From: Pseudomonas batumici
GTDB lineage: Bacteria > Pseudomonadota > Gammaproteobacteria > Pseudomonadales > Pseudomonadaceae
Assembly: GCF_000820515.1 (NCBI RefSeq)
Contig: NZ_JXDG01000011.1
Span: 62,001-126,000 of the forward strand
Direction: 5' to 3'
Length of the DNA stretch: 64,000 nt
How positions within the stretch are numbered: the first letter of the stretch is position 1; each line of letters begins with the position of its first letter. This document shows, piece by piece, positions 28,864 to 39,596 of the stretch. A model generated the notes under the pieces. It saw only the letters and a list, made by a program, of their open reading frames with translations, made no database searches and was not told where the DNA came from. A program made the translations under genes and the position numbers.

Positions 28864-30180
28864 TCAGGCGACCTTGTTCAGATCGTTGTGGCGCGTCTCC
28901 TTCAAGCAGAAGATCGCGATCAGGCTCAACGCCGCCGCCGCCGATACATACCCGCCGACCCAACTCAAACCGCCCATCGCCACCAGTTTCTGCGCAAAGA
29001 ACGGTGCGGCCGAGGCGCCGACGATGCCGCCCAGGTTATAGGCCGCCGATGCGCCGGTATAGCGCACATGGGTGGGAAACAGCTCCGGCAGCAGGGCGCC
29101 CATCGGCGCGAAGGTAATGCCCATCAGGAACAGCTCAAGGCACAGGAACAGCGCGACGCCTGCGGTCGAGCCATGGCCCAACAGCGGTTCCATGGTGAAG
29201 CCGGACAGCAGCGCCAGCACGCCGCCGAGCAGCAATACCGGCTTGCGCCCGAAACGGTCGCTGGCCCAGGCCGCCAGTGGCGTGGCGGCCGCCATGAACA
29301 GCACGGCAAAACACAACAGCCCGAGGAAGGTCTCGCGACTGTAGCCGAGGTTGGCGACCCCGTAGCTCAGCGAAAACACCGCCGAGATATAGAACAGCGC
29401 GTAACACACCACCATCGCCAGCGAGCCGAGCAGCACCGGGGCCCAATAGCGGCTGAACAGCTCGACCAGGGGCATCTTCACCCGTTCCTGACGGGCCACG
29501 GCGTTGGCGAAGATCGGCGTTTCCTCCAGCTTGAGGCGCACATACAGGCCGACCATCACCAGCGCGGCGCTGAGCAGGAACGGAATGCGCCAGCCCCAGG
29601 AGCGGAACTGTTCGTCGCTCAAGGTCATGGCGAGGATCAGGAACAGGCCGTTCGCGGCCAGGAAGCCGATCGACGGACCCAGTTGCGGGAACATGCCGAA
29701 CCAGGCGCGCTTGCCTTCGGGGGCGTTTTCGGTCGCCAGCAGCGCGGCCCCGCCCCATTCCCCGCCGAGTCCCAGCCCCTGGCCGAAGCGCAACAGGCAC
29801 AGCAGGATCGGAGCCCAGGCGCCAATGCTCGCGTAGCCGGGCAGCACGCCGATCAGCGTGGTGCAGATCCCCATCATCAGCAACGAAGCGACCAGCGTCG
29901 ATTTGCGCCCGATGCGATCGCCGAAATGGCCGAACAGGATCGAACCCAGCGGGCGGGCGAGGAAGGCGATGCCGAAGGTCAGGAAGGCCGAGAGCATCTG
30001 CGCGGTGCTGTCGGTCTGTGGGAAAAACACCGGTCCGATCACCAGCGCGGCGGCGGTGGCATAGACATAGAAGTCGTAGAACTCGATGGCCGTACCGATA
30101 AAACTGGCGGTCGCTACTCGTGAGGTCGAGTTCAGCGGCTTGTTCGGCGTGGCATCTGCAAAGGTGGTGCTGGAGGTCAT
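28864..30180 (-). CDS. MFS transporter of the metabolite:H+ symporter family
   Basis: The 438 residues form 12 predicted membrane helices with MHS-family marks: SFIGTAIEFYDFYVYATAAALVIGPVFFP in the first helix, RPLGSILFGHFGDRIGRKSTLV in the loop 2-3 signature, and GLGLGGEWGGAALLATENAPEGKRAWFG. Relatives such as ProP, ShiA, KgtP and YhjE carry organic acids or osmolytes with protons. The substrate here cannot be read from sequence. It appears monocistronic, convergent with purT. Confidence 0.9.
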   Translation of the reverse strand: MTSSTTFADATPNKPLNSTSRVATASFIGTAIEFYDFYVYATAAALVIGPVFFPQTDSTAQMLSAFLTFGIAFLARPLGSILFGHFGDRIGRKSTLVASLLMMGICTTLIGVLPGYASIGAWAPILLCLLRFGQGLGLGGEWGGAALLATENAPEGKRAWFGMFPQLGPSIGFLAANGLFLILAMTLSDEQFRSWGWRIPFLLSAALVMVGLYVRLKLEETPIFANAVARQERVKMPLVELFSRYWAPVLLGSLAMVVCYALFYISAVFSLSYGVANLGYSRETFLGLLCFAVLFMAAATPLAAWASDRFGRKPVLLLGGVLALLSGFTMEPLLGHGSTAGVALFLCLELFLMGITFAPMGALLPELFPTHVRYTGASAAYNLGGIVGASAAPFFAQKLVAMGGLSWVGGYVSAAAALSLIAIFCLKETRHNDLNKVA

Positions 30181-30404
30181 TGCGGGCGTCCCTGAAAGTC
30201 TTGCGCGTGCGAATTATTAGTATGGAGCGCCCAGGGATAAGGGCTGGTTCCCACGCGACAGGTTGTGAGTGTCGGCGACGGGTCATGGCAAGGCGTTGCT
30301 GGCCGGAGGGGGCTGGGTGCGGGTAAGCAGGCGTTCCGGCGGGGCTGGATAAGCCCGCCCGATTATAGGAATGCGTCTATCGATCAAACAAGGGGGCGGC
30401 CGTG

Positions 30405-31640
30405 TCAGCGTGCAACGGCAGCCGACGTGGTGTGCCAGACCAGCACCCGGCTGACCCGATTGTCCTCGGTCTCGAGGATTTCCAGGCGGTAACGGCCGAT
30501 CTTCAGGCACACGGCGCTTTCCGGGATGGTCTCCAGCGCCTCGGTCACCAGGCCATTGAGGGTTTTCGGGCCGTCGCTGGGCAGGTGCCAGCCCAGGCTC
30601 TTGTTCAGTTCGCGAATCGATGCGGCGCCCTCGATCACCAGTCGGCCATCGGGCTGGGGGTGGACATGCGGGTTATCGAGGCTGTGTTCGCTTTCGAATT
30701 CGCCGACGATCTCTTCAAGAATGTCTTCCAGGGTGACGATGCCCAGCACCTCACCGTATTCGTCCACCACCATGCCCAGGCGCCGTTGCTGCTTGTGGAA
30801 ATTCAGCAGTTGCAGTTGCAGCGGCGTGCTTTCCGGGACGAAGTAGGGCTCACGGCAGGCGGCGAGCAGGTCGGCCTTGGTCAGGCTGGCATCGAACAGT
30901 TGATGAAGAATCTGGCGGGTATTGAGCACCGCCTCGACCTGGTTGATATCGCTGTGGAACACCGGCAGGCGGGTGCGTCGGTTCTTCAGCAACTGGGCGA
31001 TGATTTCCTCGATGGAGTCGTCGAGGTTGACCCCCTCCACTTCGCTGCGCGGCACCAGGATGTCGTTGACCGTGATGTTGTGCAGCGCATGGATGCTGGA
31101 CAGCGACGGGTTGCGCGCCGGGGGCTCCGGTTCGTCTTCCGGATCGAGGGGCGGTTGGTCCTCATCGCTCTGCTTGACCGCGCTGGCCTTGCTGATGAAC
31201 GGGCGCAGCAGCAACTGGGCGATACCGCTCAGCAACCAGGCCACCGGGTAGATGATCTTCAGCGGAATCCCCAGCAAGGCGTTGCCGGTGGCCAGGATCG
31301 ATTCGGGATAGCGGGCGGCGAGCAGGCGCGGCAGGTAGTCGGCGAACACCAGCAGCAGGACAGTGGCGCCGAGGCAGGCCAGCCAGGGGCCGTGCTTGCC
31401 CCACAGGAGAATCGACAGCAGGGTGCCGATCACCACCACCACGATCCGGCACAGGGTGTTGCACAGGATCAGGCTGTCACGGGGGAATTTCAGCCTGGGC
31501 GTCGGTTTGTCACCCGAGCGCGAGGCGGGGCGCAGGGCGGCGAGCAGTTGTTGCGCGACTTCAACGGCGGTGAACAGCGCCGACCAGAGAATCAGCAGGG
31601 CCAGTACAGCGAGCATCGGCCCGGCGGGCAAATTGTCCAT
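30405..31640 (-). CDS. CNNM/HlyC-CorC family membrane protein with CBS domains
   Basis: The 411-residue protein has an N-terminal DUF21 membrane domain (about 1-180, four helices), a tandem CBS pair (about 195-320, with GMVVDEYGEVLGIVTLEDILEEIVGEFESEH) and a C-terminal CorC_HlyC domain (about 330-411). The family is linked to magnesium or cobalt export or resistance. It runs in the same direction as the downstream part of the CcsA-like gene with a 15-bp gap, and the pair sits upstream of ffh as in other Pseudomonas. Confidence 0.9.
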   Translation of the reverse strand: MDNLPAGPMLAVLALLILWSALFTAVEVAQQLLAALRPASRSGDKPTPRLKFPRDSLILCNTLCRIVVVVIGTLLSILLWGKHGPWLACLGATVLLLVFADYLPRLLAARYPESILATGNALLGIPLKIIYPVAWLLSGIAQLLLRPFISKASAVKQSDEDQPPLDPEDEPEPPARNPSLSSIHALHNITVNDILVPRSEVEGVNLDDSIEEIIAQLLKNRRTRLPVFHSDINQVEAVLNTRQILHQLFDASLTKADLLAACREPYFVPESTPLQLQLLNFHKQQRRLGMVVDEYGEVLGIVTLEDILEEIVGEFESEHSLDNPHVHPQPDGRLVIEGAASIRELNKSLGWHLPSDGPKTLNGLVTEALETIPESAVCLKIGRYRLEILETEDNRVSRVLVWHTTSAAVAR

Positions 31641-31655
31641 GGTTTCGAAGGCCCG

Positions 31656-32468
31656 TCAGATGTGCAGGATGTATTCGCGGACCAGCTTGCTGCCGAAATA
31701 GGCCAGCATCAGCAGGCAGAAACCGGCCAGGGTCCAGCGGATGGCCTTGTGCCCGCGCCAGCCGAGACGATTGCGCCCCCACAGCAGCACGCTGAACACC
31801 ACCCAGGCCAGGCAGGCCAGCAGGGTCTTGTGCACCAGGTGCTGGGCGAACAGGTTCTCGACGAACAGCCAGCCGGAGATCAGCGACAGCGACAGCAGGC
31901 TCCAGCCGGCCCAGAGGAAGCCGAACAGCAGGCTTTCCATGGTCTGCAACGGCGGGAAGTTGCGGATCAGCCCGGAGGGGTGCTTGTGCTTGAGCTGGTG
32001 GTCCTGCAGCAACAGCAGCAGGGCCTGGAACACCGCGATGGTGAACATGCCGTAGGCCAGGATCGACAGCAGGATATGCGCGAGGATGCCCGGTTCCTCG
32101 TCGATGATCTGCACCGTGCCCGCGGGCGTGAACTGTGCCAGCACCACGGTCAGCAGGCCCAGCGGGAAGAGCAGGATCAGCAGGTTTTCCACGGGGATGC
32201 GCGAGCAGGCCGCCAGGGTCAGGGCGATCACCGCGACGGCGATCAGGCTGGCGGCATTGAAAAAATCCAGGCCCAGGCCGATGGGCGTCATCAGGTGGGT
32301 GAGCAGGCTGATGGCATGGGCGATCACGGCGATCACGCCGAGCCCCACCAGCAGGCGTTTGTTCGCCTTGGCGCCCTGGCGCAGGCGGGTGCCTTGATAG
32401 AGGGTCGCAGCGGCATAGAGGCAGGCGGCGACGAGGCTGGTCAGCAAACTGGGTGACAAGGGGAGCAT
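31656..32468 (-). CDS. CcsA/YpjD-like inner-membrane protein
   Basis: From the ATG at 32468 this is 270 residues with about eight predicted membrane helices, starting MLPLSPSLLTSLVAACLYAAATLYQG. It matches the cytochrome c assembly (CcsA/HemX-like) family usually annotated YpjD in proteobacteria. There is a WAGWSLLSLSL segment, close to the family's WAxxxWG heme-handling motif but not identical. The frame continues 39 codons upstream into the ffh promoter, so I rejected the longer version. The role is uncertain; it is divergent from ffh. Confidence 0.82.
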   Translation of the reverse strand: MLPLSPSLLTSLVAACLYAAATLYQGTRLRQGAKANKRLLVGLGVIAVIAHAISLLTHLMTPIGLGLDFFNAASLIAVAVIALTLAACSRIPVENLLILLFPLGLLTVVLAQFTPAGTVQIIDEEPGILAHILLSILAYGMFTIAVFQALLLLLQDHQLKHKHPSGLIRNFPPLQTMESLLFGFLWAGWSLLSLSLISGWLFVENLFAQHLVHKTLLACLAWVVFSVLLWGRNRLGWRGHKAIRWTLAGFCLLMLAYFGSKLVREYILHI

Positions 32469-32540
32469 AAATCCTGTTAGGCAAGCCCGAAAAGCGCTGA
32501 GTTTGGCATAGAACCCCCGGTCCACGAAAGACCGTGGCGC

Positions 32541-32570
32541 TAGTGCGCCGCATGCACTCTCCGCTATAAT
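32541..32570 (+). promoter_or_regulatory. ffh promoter with consensus -10
   Basis: A perfect TATAAT lies at 32565-32570, 95 bp before the ffh start. The matching -35 region (TAGTGC or AGTGCG, 17-18 bases upstream) is weak. It is in the right place for the divergent ffh transcript. Confidence 0.6.
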
Positions 32571-32665
32571 CCGCGACCTGCCCACGCCGCAGGCTCGCCA
32601 GGCGCTTTTTTTCCTTGTCCGGCAGCCATCACTTCGGTCTCCATGAGGGCCTCAAAGGATCGCGC

Positions 32666-34042
<1,377 letters not shown>

Positions 34043-34194
34043 GGAATTCGCGTCGGCCTGATGGCCGGCGCTGCCCCCGCAGGGATGTGGGGGATCGCCA
34101 GTAAACCCGCATTCAGCGGGAGCTGACCTGCCGTCTTGACGACGGCTCCATGGCAAATCCTGATTGCACGGCGCCGGGCGCCGGAAAAAGTCAT

Positions 34195-34222
34195 TTGCAA
34201 AAGTCCGTATATTCCTTAGAAT
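34195..34222 (+). promoter_or_regulatory. Candidate promoter of the rpsP-rimM-trmD-rplS operon
   Basis: TTGCAA (34195-34200), a 16-base spacer and TAGAAT (34217-34222) lie in a locally AT-rich stretch about 70 bp before rpsP. No other gene is present in the 250-bp gap after ffh. Confidence 0.6.
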
Positions 34223-34294
34223 ATGCGGCCTTTCGGGCACCCATGCCCGCTGTGCATTTAGATTTGCAGCACCGACTACAGGAACGATGTTCAC

Positions 34295-34546
34295 ATGCTA
34301 ACAATCCGTCTTGCCCTTGGCGGCTCCAAAAAGCGCCCGTTTTACCACCTGACCGTAACCGACAGCCGCAACGCTCGTGACGGTTCGCACAAAGAACAAG
34401 TGGGTTTCTTCAACCCGGTTGCTCGTGGTCAGGAAGTTCGTCTGTCCGTGAACCAAGAGCGCGTAGCCTACTGGCTGAGCGTGGGTGCACAACCTTCTGA
34501 GCGTGTTGCTCAGTTGCTGAAGGAAAACGCTAAGGCTGCGGCCTGA
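34295..34546 (+). CDS. rpsP: 30S ribosomal protein S16
   Basis: An 83-residue S16 starting [21 protein letters not shown], needed for 30S assembly. The AGGA at 34280 is a little far from the ATG (about 11 bases). rimM follows 5 bp after the stop. The order rpsP-rimM-trmD-rplS is the classic trmD operon. Confidence 0.98.
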   Translation: MLTIRLALGGSKKRPFYHLTVTDSRNARDGSHKEQVGFFNPVARGQEVRLSVNQERVAYWLSVGAQPSERVAQLLKENAKAAA

Positions 34547-34551
34547 GCCAT

Positions 34552-35088
34552 ATGAACGCGACGCCGGCTTCTACCGATGATCTGATCGTTATCGGCAAGA
34601 TCTATTCTGTTCATGGCGTTCGCGGCGAAGTGAAGGTTTATTCCTTTACGGATCCGATCAAAAACCTGTTGGACTACAAAACCTGGACGCTCAAGCGCGA
34701 AGGCAGCGTGAAACAGGTAGAGCTGGTCAGCGGACGCGGGAACGAAAAGTTCCTGGTCGCAAAGCTCAAGGGTCTCGATGATCGTGAAGAAGCGCGTCTT
34801 CTGGCCGGTTATGAGATCTGCGTGCCGCGCAACCTGTTCCCTGAACTGACCGACGGCGAGTACTACTGGTACCAGCTGGAAGGTCTCAAGGTCATCGACA
34901 CCCTCGGACAGCTGTTCGGGAAAATCGATCACCTGCTCGAGACCGGCTCGAACGATGTCATGGTGGTCAAGCCTTGTCCGGGCAGCCTGGATGATCGCGA
35001 ACGCCTGTTGCCCTATACGGAGCAATGCGTGTTGGCCGTCGACCTTGCCGCTGGCGAGATGAAGGTGGATTGGGACGCGGACTTCTAA
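34552..35088 (+). CDS. rimM: Ribosome maturation factor RimM
   Basis: RimM helps 16S rRNA processing and binds S19 during 30S assembly. The 178-residue protein has the RimM N-domain (IVIGKIYSVHGVRGEVKVYSFTDP) and a PRC-barrel C-domain (EYYWYQLEGLKVIDTLGQLFGKIDHLLETGSNDVMVV). It is third-party coupled in the trmD operon: 5 bp after rpsP and 3 bp before trmD. Confidence 0.97.
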   Translation: MNATPASTDDLIVIGKIYSVHGVRGEVKVYSFTDPIKNLLDYKTWTLKREGSVKQVELVSGRGNEKFLVAKLKGLDDREEARLLAGYEICVPRNLFPELTDGEYYWYQLEGLKVIDTLGQLFGKIDHLLETGSNDVMVVKPCPGSLDDRERLLPYTEQCVLAVDLAAGEMKVDWDADF

Positions 35089-35091
35089 GCG

Positions 35092-35844
35092 ATGGCTAGC
35101 CTGCGCGTAGAAGTGATCAGTTTGTTTCCCGAGATGTTTTCCGCCATCAGCGACTACGGCATCACCAGTCGTGCGGTGAAACAGGGGCTCTTGCAGTTGA
35201 CCTGTTGGAACCCGCGGGACTACACGACCGATCGTCATCACACTGTGGATGATCGCCCATTTGGCGGTGGTCCGGGCATGGTGATGAAGATCAAGCCCCT
35301 TGAGGACGCCCTGGTTCAGGCCAAGGCAGCAGCAGGGGAGGCGGCGAAGGTGATTTACCTGTCGCCCCAAGGCCGGCAACTGAATCAGTTGGCGGTACGC
35401 GACCTGGCGAACGAGGAAGCCTTGATCCTCATTGCAGGTCGTTATGAAGGCATTGACGAGCGCTTTATAGACGCTCATGTCGATGAAGAGTGGTCGATTG
35501 GGGACTATGTTCTCTCCGGTGGCGAGCTGCCGGCGATGGTCCTGATAGATGCGGTTACACGGCTGCTGCCCGGAGCTTTAGGGCATGCGGACTCCGCGGA
35601 GGAAGATTCCTTCACGGATGGCCTGCTGGATTGCCCGCACTACACCCGTCCGGAGGTGTATGCGGATCAGCGTGTTCCCGACGTGTTGCTCAGTGGCAAC
35701 CACGCACACATCCGGCGTTGGCGTCTGAAGCAGTCCCTTGGCAGGACCTCGGAACGACGCGCCGATCTTCTGGAAAGCCGCTCGCTTTCTGGAGAAGAGA
35801 AGAAGCTGCTCGAGGAATACATCCGCGAGCGGGACGATAGTTAA
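35092..35844 (+). CDS. trmD: tRNA (guanine-N1-)-methyltransferase TrmD
   Basis: TrmD methylates G37 of certain tRNAs with S-adenosylmethionine, preventing frameshifts. The 250-residue SPOUT-class enzyme shows the knotted-fold motifs [37 protein letters not shown] and [17 protein letters not shown], with the C-terminal domain after [26 protein letters not shown]. Confidence 0.97.
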   Translation: MASLRVEVISLFPEMFSAISDYGITSRAVKQGLLQLTCWNPRDYTTDRHHTVDDRPFGGGPGMVMKIKPLEDALVQAKAAAGEAAKVIYLSPQGRQLNQLAVRDLANEEALILIAGRYEGIDERFIDAHVDEEWSIGDYVLSGGELPAMVLIDAVTRLLPGALGHADSAEEDSFTDGLLDCPHYTRPEVYADQRVPDVLLSGNHAHIRRWRLKQSLGRTSERRADLLESRSLSGEEKKLLEEYIRERDDS

Positions 35845-35889
35845 CAACGTATCGATGGTAGATCAGACGATTTACCTTAGGAGCACAGC

Positions 35890-36240
35890 ATGACCAACAA
35901 AATCATTCTGCAACTCGAAGCCGAGCAGATGACCAAAGAGATCCCTGCCTTTGCCCCGGGCGACACCATTGTCGTTCAGGTGAAAGTGAAGGAAGGCGAC
36001 CGTTCGCGTCTGCAAGCGTTCGAAGGCGTGGTAATTGCCAAGCGTAACCGCGGTGTGAACAGCGCGTTCACCGTACGTAAGATCTCCAACGGTGTTGGCG
36101 TAGAGCGTACTTTCCAGACCTACAGCCCGCAAATCGACAGCATGGCTGTCAAGCGCCGCGGTGACGTACGTAAAGCCAAGCTGTACTACCTGCGCGACCT
36201 GTCGGGTAAAGCAGCTCGCATCAAGGAAAAACTGGCTTAA
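35890..36240 (+). CDS. rplS: 50S ribosomal protein L19
   Basis: A 116-residue L19, located at the 30S-50S interface. It begins [55 protein letters not shown] lies 7 bases before the ATG. It closes the operon and is followed 14 bp later by a strong terminator. Confidence 0.98.
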   Translation: MTNKIILQLEAEQMTKEIPAFAPGDTIVVQVKVKEGDRSRLQAFEGVVIAKRNRGVNSAFTVRKISNGVGVERTFQTYSPQIDSMAVKRRGDVRKAKLYYLRDLSGKAARIKEKLA

Positions 36241-36253
36241 GTCCAGCTTCCGA

Positions 36254-36289
36254 TGCAGAAAAAAGCAGCCTACGGGCTGCTTTTTTGCA
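36254..36289 (+). terminator. Terminator of the rpsP operon
   Basis: AAAAAAGCAGCC pairs perfectly with GGCTGCTTTTTT around TACG, and the surrounding TGCA...TGCA also pairs. A strong rho-independent terminator. Confidence 0.95.
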
Positions 36290-36362
36290 TTTCGGGTTTT
36301 GAAAAAACCGTGGCGCGCTGTCACAGTGGGACCGCTTATCGCCTGTTGCTTTTCGAGCCCTT

Positions 36363-37259
36363 ATGCCCGCCATCGATCACCCGCTTATCGACCAGTTTCT
36401 CGACGCCCTGTGGTTGGAAAAAGGTTTGTCCGACAACACCCGGGACGCTTATCGCAGCGACCTGGCGCTGTTCAACGGCTGGTTGCAGGAAAAAGGCCTG
36501 GAATTGGCCGCCGCCGGTCGCGAGCTGATCCTCGATCACCTGGCCTGGCGCCTGGAGCAGGCCTACAAACCGCGCTCCACCGCGCGCTTTCTCTCCGGCG
36601 TGCGGGGTTTCTATCGCTACCTGCTGCGGGAAAAGCTGATTGCCGTCGACCCGACCTTGCAGGTCGAGATGCCGCAGTTGGGCAGGCCGTTGCCCAAATC
36701 CTTGTCCGAGGCGGATGTGGAAGCGCTGTTGGCTGCCCCGGACCTGAGCGAAGCCATCGGCCAGCGCGACCGCGCCATGCTCGAGGTGCTCTACGCCTGC
36801 GGGCTGCGGGTCACCGAGCTGATCAGCCTGACCCTGGAGCAGGTCAATCTGCGCCAGGGCGTGTTGCGGGTCATGGGCAAGGGCAGCAAGGAGCGCCTGG
36901 TGCCCATGGGTGAAGAGGCGATCGTCTGGGTCGAGCGTTATCTGCGCGATGCCCGCGTCGACCTGCTCGGCGGGCGTCCCAGCGATGTGCTGTTTCCCAG
37001 CCAGCGCGGCGAGCAGATGACCCGCCAGACCTTCTGGCACCGGATCAAGCACCAGGCCAAGGTCGCGGGGATCGGTAAATCGCTGTCGCCGCACACCTTG
37101 CGCCATGCCTTCGCCACGCACCTGCTCAACCACGGTGCCGACCTGCGGGTGGTGCAGATGTTGCTGGGGCACAGCGACCTCTCCACCACGCAGATCTACA
37201 CTCATGTAGCCCGGGCGCGATTGCAGGATCTGCACGCCAAACACCATCCGCGCGGCTGA
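36363..37259 (+). CDS. xerD: Site-specific tyrosine recombinase XerD
   Basis: XerD acts with XerC at dif to resolve chromosome dimers. The 298-residue length and N-terminal SAM-like domain (MPAIDHPLIDQFLDALWLEKGLSDNTRDAY) are standard. Catalytic residues lie in CGLRVTELI (Arg), SPHTLRHAFATHLLNHG (His and Arg), and LGHSDLSTTQIYTHV (His and the nucleophile Tyr). It directly precedes dsbC, the common XerD-DsbC pairing. Confidence 0.96.
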   Translation: MPAIDHPLIDQFLDALWLEKGLSDNTRDAYRSDLALFNGWLQEKGLELAAAGRELILDHLAWRLEQAYKPRSTARFLSGVRGFYRYLLREKLIAVDPTLQVEMPQLGRPLPKSLSEADVEALLAAPDLSEAIGQRDRAMLEVLYACGLRVTELISLTLEQVNLRQGVLRVMGKGSKERLVPMGEEAIVWVERYLRDARVDLLGGRPSDVLFPSQRGEQMTRQTFWHRIKHQAKVAGIGKSLSPHTLRHAFATHLLNHGADLRVVQMLLGHSDLSTTQIYTHVARARLQDLHAKHHPRG

Positions 37260-37391
37260 GCCACACAGGGTTCGGCCCCGCCGGGCTTATGTGATAGGCT
37301 CTATCGGTTCGCAAAGCGGGCGCTTGAAACCGATCCGTTTCCCCGTGGTCGTATCAGCCTCGACCCCCTTTGCCCGTCTTCAGGAGTTCCC

Positions 37392-38123
37392 ATGCGCTTG
37401 ACCCAGATTTTCGCCGCCGCTGCCCTCGCTCTGGTCAGCACCCTGGCCCTGGCCGATGACGCCGCCGAGCAGGCGATTCGCAAGAGCCTCGACAGTCTCC
37501 AACTGGACACCCCGGTGGAGAGCATCAGTGCCAGTCCCCTGGCCGGCCTGTATGAAGTCAAGCTCAAGGGCAGTCGCGTGCTCTATGCCAGCGCCGACGG
37601 CCAGTTCGTCATGCAGGGCTACCTGTTCCAGCTCAAGGACGGCAAGCCGGTCAACCTCACCGAGAAAACCGAGCGGCTGGGCGTCGCCAAGCTGATCAAC
37701 GGTATCCCGGTGGCCGAGACCGTGGTCTACCCGGCCATCGGCGAGACCAAGTCGCACATCACCGTGTTCACCGACACCACCTGTCCGTACTGCCACAAGC
37801 TGCATGCCGAAGTGCCGGCACTGAACAAGATGGGCATCGAAGTGCGCTACGTCGCGTTCCCGCGCCAGGGCCTCGGCTCGCCGGGTGACGAGCAGTTGCA
37901 GGCGGTCTGGTGCTCGACCGACAAGAAGGCGGCCATGGACAAGATGGTCGACGGCCAGGAAATCAAGGCCGCCAAGTGCGCCAACCCGGTGTCCAAGCAG
38001 TTCGCCCTGGGTCAATCGATCGGTGTCAACGGCACGCCGGCGATTATTTTGGCCGATGGTCAGGTAATTCCGGGCTACCAGCCGGCGGCACAAGTTGCCA
38101 AACTGGCACTGTCCGCCAAGTAA
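37392..38123 (+). CDS. dsbC: Thiol:disulfide interchange protein DsbC
   Basis: Periplasmic disulfide isomerase that corrects wrongly paired cysteines and is kept reduced by DsbD. The 243 residues have signal peptide MRLTQIFAAAALALVSTLALA, an N-terminal dimerisation domain and a thioredoxin-fold domain with the active site TTCPYCHKLH. A cis-Pro loop follows in GVNGTPAIILADGQ. It lies between xerD and hom; three hairpins follow the stop. Confidence 0.96.
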   Translation: MRLTQIFAAAALALVSTLALADDAAEQAIRKSLDSLQLDTPVESISASPLAGLYEVKLKGSRVLYASADGQFVMQGYLFQLKDGKPVNLTEKTERLGVAKLINGIPVAETVVYPAIGETKSHITVFTDTTCPYCHKLHAEVPALNKMGIEVRYVAFPRQGLGSPGDEQLQAVWCSTDKKAAMDKMVDGQEIKAAKCANPVSKQFALGQSIGVNGTPAIILADGQVIPGYQPAAQVAKLALSAK

Positions 38124-38129
38124 TCCAGC

Positions 38130-38154
38130 CTCGTCACGCTCAACCTGTGACGAG
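38130..38154 (+). other. First of three hairpins after dsbC
   Basis: CTCGTCAC pairs perfectly with GTGACGAG around a 9-base loop, 6 bp after the dsbC stop. No T-run follows. Confidence 0.6.
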
Positions 38155-38192
38155 CATGGCCCAGGGGACGGGTTCCCGGGCCATCAATAGCG

Positions 38193-38219
38193 AGCCGCTG
38201 GCGGTCCAGCGGCTGTTTT
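38193..38219 (+). terminator. Hairpin with short T-run between dsbC and hom
   Basis: AGCCGCTGG pairs perfectly with CCAGCGGCT around CGGT, followed by GTTTT. It could terminate dsbC transcripts or attenuate read-through to hom. Confidence 0.65.
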
Positions 38220-38221
38220 CC

Positions 38222-38246
38222 ACGGCCGACCTCGTGTCGGCCGTTT
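38222..38246 (+). other. Hairpin just upstream of the hom ribosome binding site
   Basis: ACGGCCGAC pairs perfectly with GTCGGCCGT around CTCGT and ends 6 bp before the GGGGAG Shine-Dalgarno at 38250-38255 of hom. It starts only 7 bp after the preceding stem, so the two could not easily form with any overlapping alternative. A role in termination or translation control is possible. Confidence 0.6.
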
Positions 38247-38261
38247 CATGGGGAGTTCAGA

Positions 38262-39566
38262 GTGAAACCGGTCAAAGTAGGCATCTGTGGGTTAGGTACC
38301 GTCGGTGGCGGCACCTTCAACGTACTTCAGCGTAACGCCGAGGAGATTGCCCGCCGTGCCGGGCGTGGAATCGAAGTGGCTCAAATTGCCATGCGTACGC
38401 CAAAGCCTCAGTTCCAGACCGCCGGTATTGCTATTACCCACGATGTCTTCGAAGTGGCGAGCAACCCTGAAATCGATATCGTCATCGAGCTGATGGGCGG
38501 CTACACCGTGGCCCGTGAGCTGGTGCTCAGTGCCATCGAGCACGGCAAGCACGTGGTCACCGCCAACAAGGCGCTGATCGCCGTGCACGGCAACGAAATC
38601 TTCGCCAAGGCCCGCGAGAAGGGCGTGATCGTCGCGTTCGAAGCCGCCGTGGCCGGCGGTATCCCGGTGATCAAGGCGATTCGCGAAGGTCTCTCGGCCA
38701 ACCGCATCAACTGGGTCGCGGGCATCATCAACGGCACCGGCAACTTCATCCTCACCGAAATGCGCGAGAAGGGCCGTACCTTCGAAGACGTGCTGGCCGA
38801 GGCCCAGGCCCTGGGCTACGCCGAAGCCGACCCGACCTTCGACGTCGAGGGCATCGATGCCGCGCACAAGCTGACGATCCTGGCCTCCATCGCCTTCGGC
38901 ATCCCGCTGCAATTCGACAAGGCCTACACCGAAGGCATCACCAAGCTGACCACCGCCGACGTCAACTACGCCGAGGCGCTGGGCTATCGCATCAAGCACC
39001 TGGGCGTGGCACGCAGCACCGCCGCCGGTATCGAGCTGCGGGTGCACCCGACGCTGATCCCGGCCGATCGCCTGATCGCCAATGTCAACGGCGTGATGAA
39101 CGCGGTCATGGTCAATGGCGATGCTTCCGGTTCCACCCTGTTCTACGGTGCCGGTGCCGGCATGGAGCCGACCGCCTCGTCGGTGGTCGCCGACCTGGTG
39201 GACGTGGTTCGCGCCATGACCAGCGATCCGGAAAACCGCGTACCGCACCTGGCCTTCCAGCCGGACTCGCTGTCGGCCCACCCGATCCTGCCGATCGAAG
39301 CCTGCGAAAGTGCCTACTACCTGCGGATCCAGGCCAAGGACCATCCGGGCGTGCTGGCCCAGGTGGCGAGCATCCTGTCGGAACGCGGCATCAACATCGA
39401 ATCGATCATGCAGAAGGAAGTCGAGGAACACGACGGCCTGGTGCCGATGATCCTGCTGACCCACCGCGTGCGCGAGCAACATATCAACGAGGCCATCGCG
39501 GCGCTGGAAGCCCTGCAAGGGGTGGTCGGTCCTGTCGTGCGGATCCGCGTCGAGCACTTGAACTAA
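38262..39566 (+). CDS. hom: Homoserine dehydrogenase
   Basis: Reduces aspartate semialdehyde to homoserine, the branch point to threonine and methionine. The 434 residues contain the NAD(P)-binding GICGLGTVGGGTFNVL, the signature AEADPTFDVEGIDAAHKLTILA, and a C-terminal ACT domain (AKDHPGVLAQVASILSERGINIESIMQKE) for feedback inhibition, probably by threonine. The start is GTG with GGGGAG 6 bases upstream. thrC follows 30 bp later. Confidence 0.96.
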   Translation: MKPVKVGICGLGTVGGGTFNVLQRNAEEIARRAGRGIEVAQIAMRTPKPQFQTAGIAITHDVFEVASNPEIDIVIELMGGYTVARELVLSAIEHGKHVVTANKALIAVHGNEIFAKAREKGVIVAFEAAVAGGIPVIKAIREGLSANRINWVAGIINGTGNFILTEMREKGRTFEDVLAEAQALGYAEADPTFDVEGIDAAHKLTILASIAFGIPLQFDKAYTEGITKLTTADVNYAEALGYRIKHLGVARSTAAGIELRVHPTLIPADRLIANVNGVMNAVMVNGDASGSTLFYGAGAGMEPTASSVVADLVDVVRAMTSDPENRVPHLAFQPDSLSAHPILPIEACESAYYLRIQAKDHPGVLAQVASILSERGINIESIMQKEVEEHDGLVPMILLTHRVREQHINEAIAALEALQGVVGPVVRIRVEHLN

Positions 39567-39596
39567 GCCGGCGCTGCCGATCTGGAGGAATTCTTC

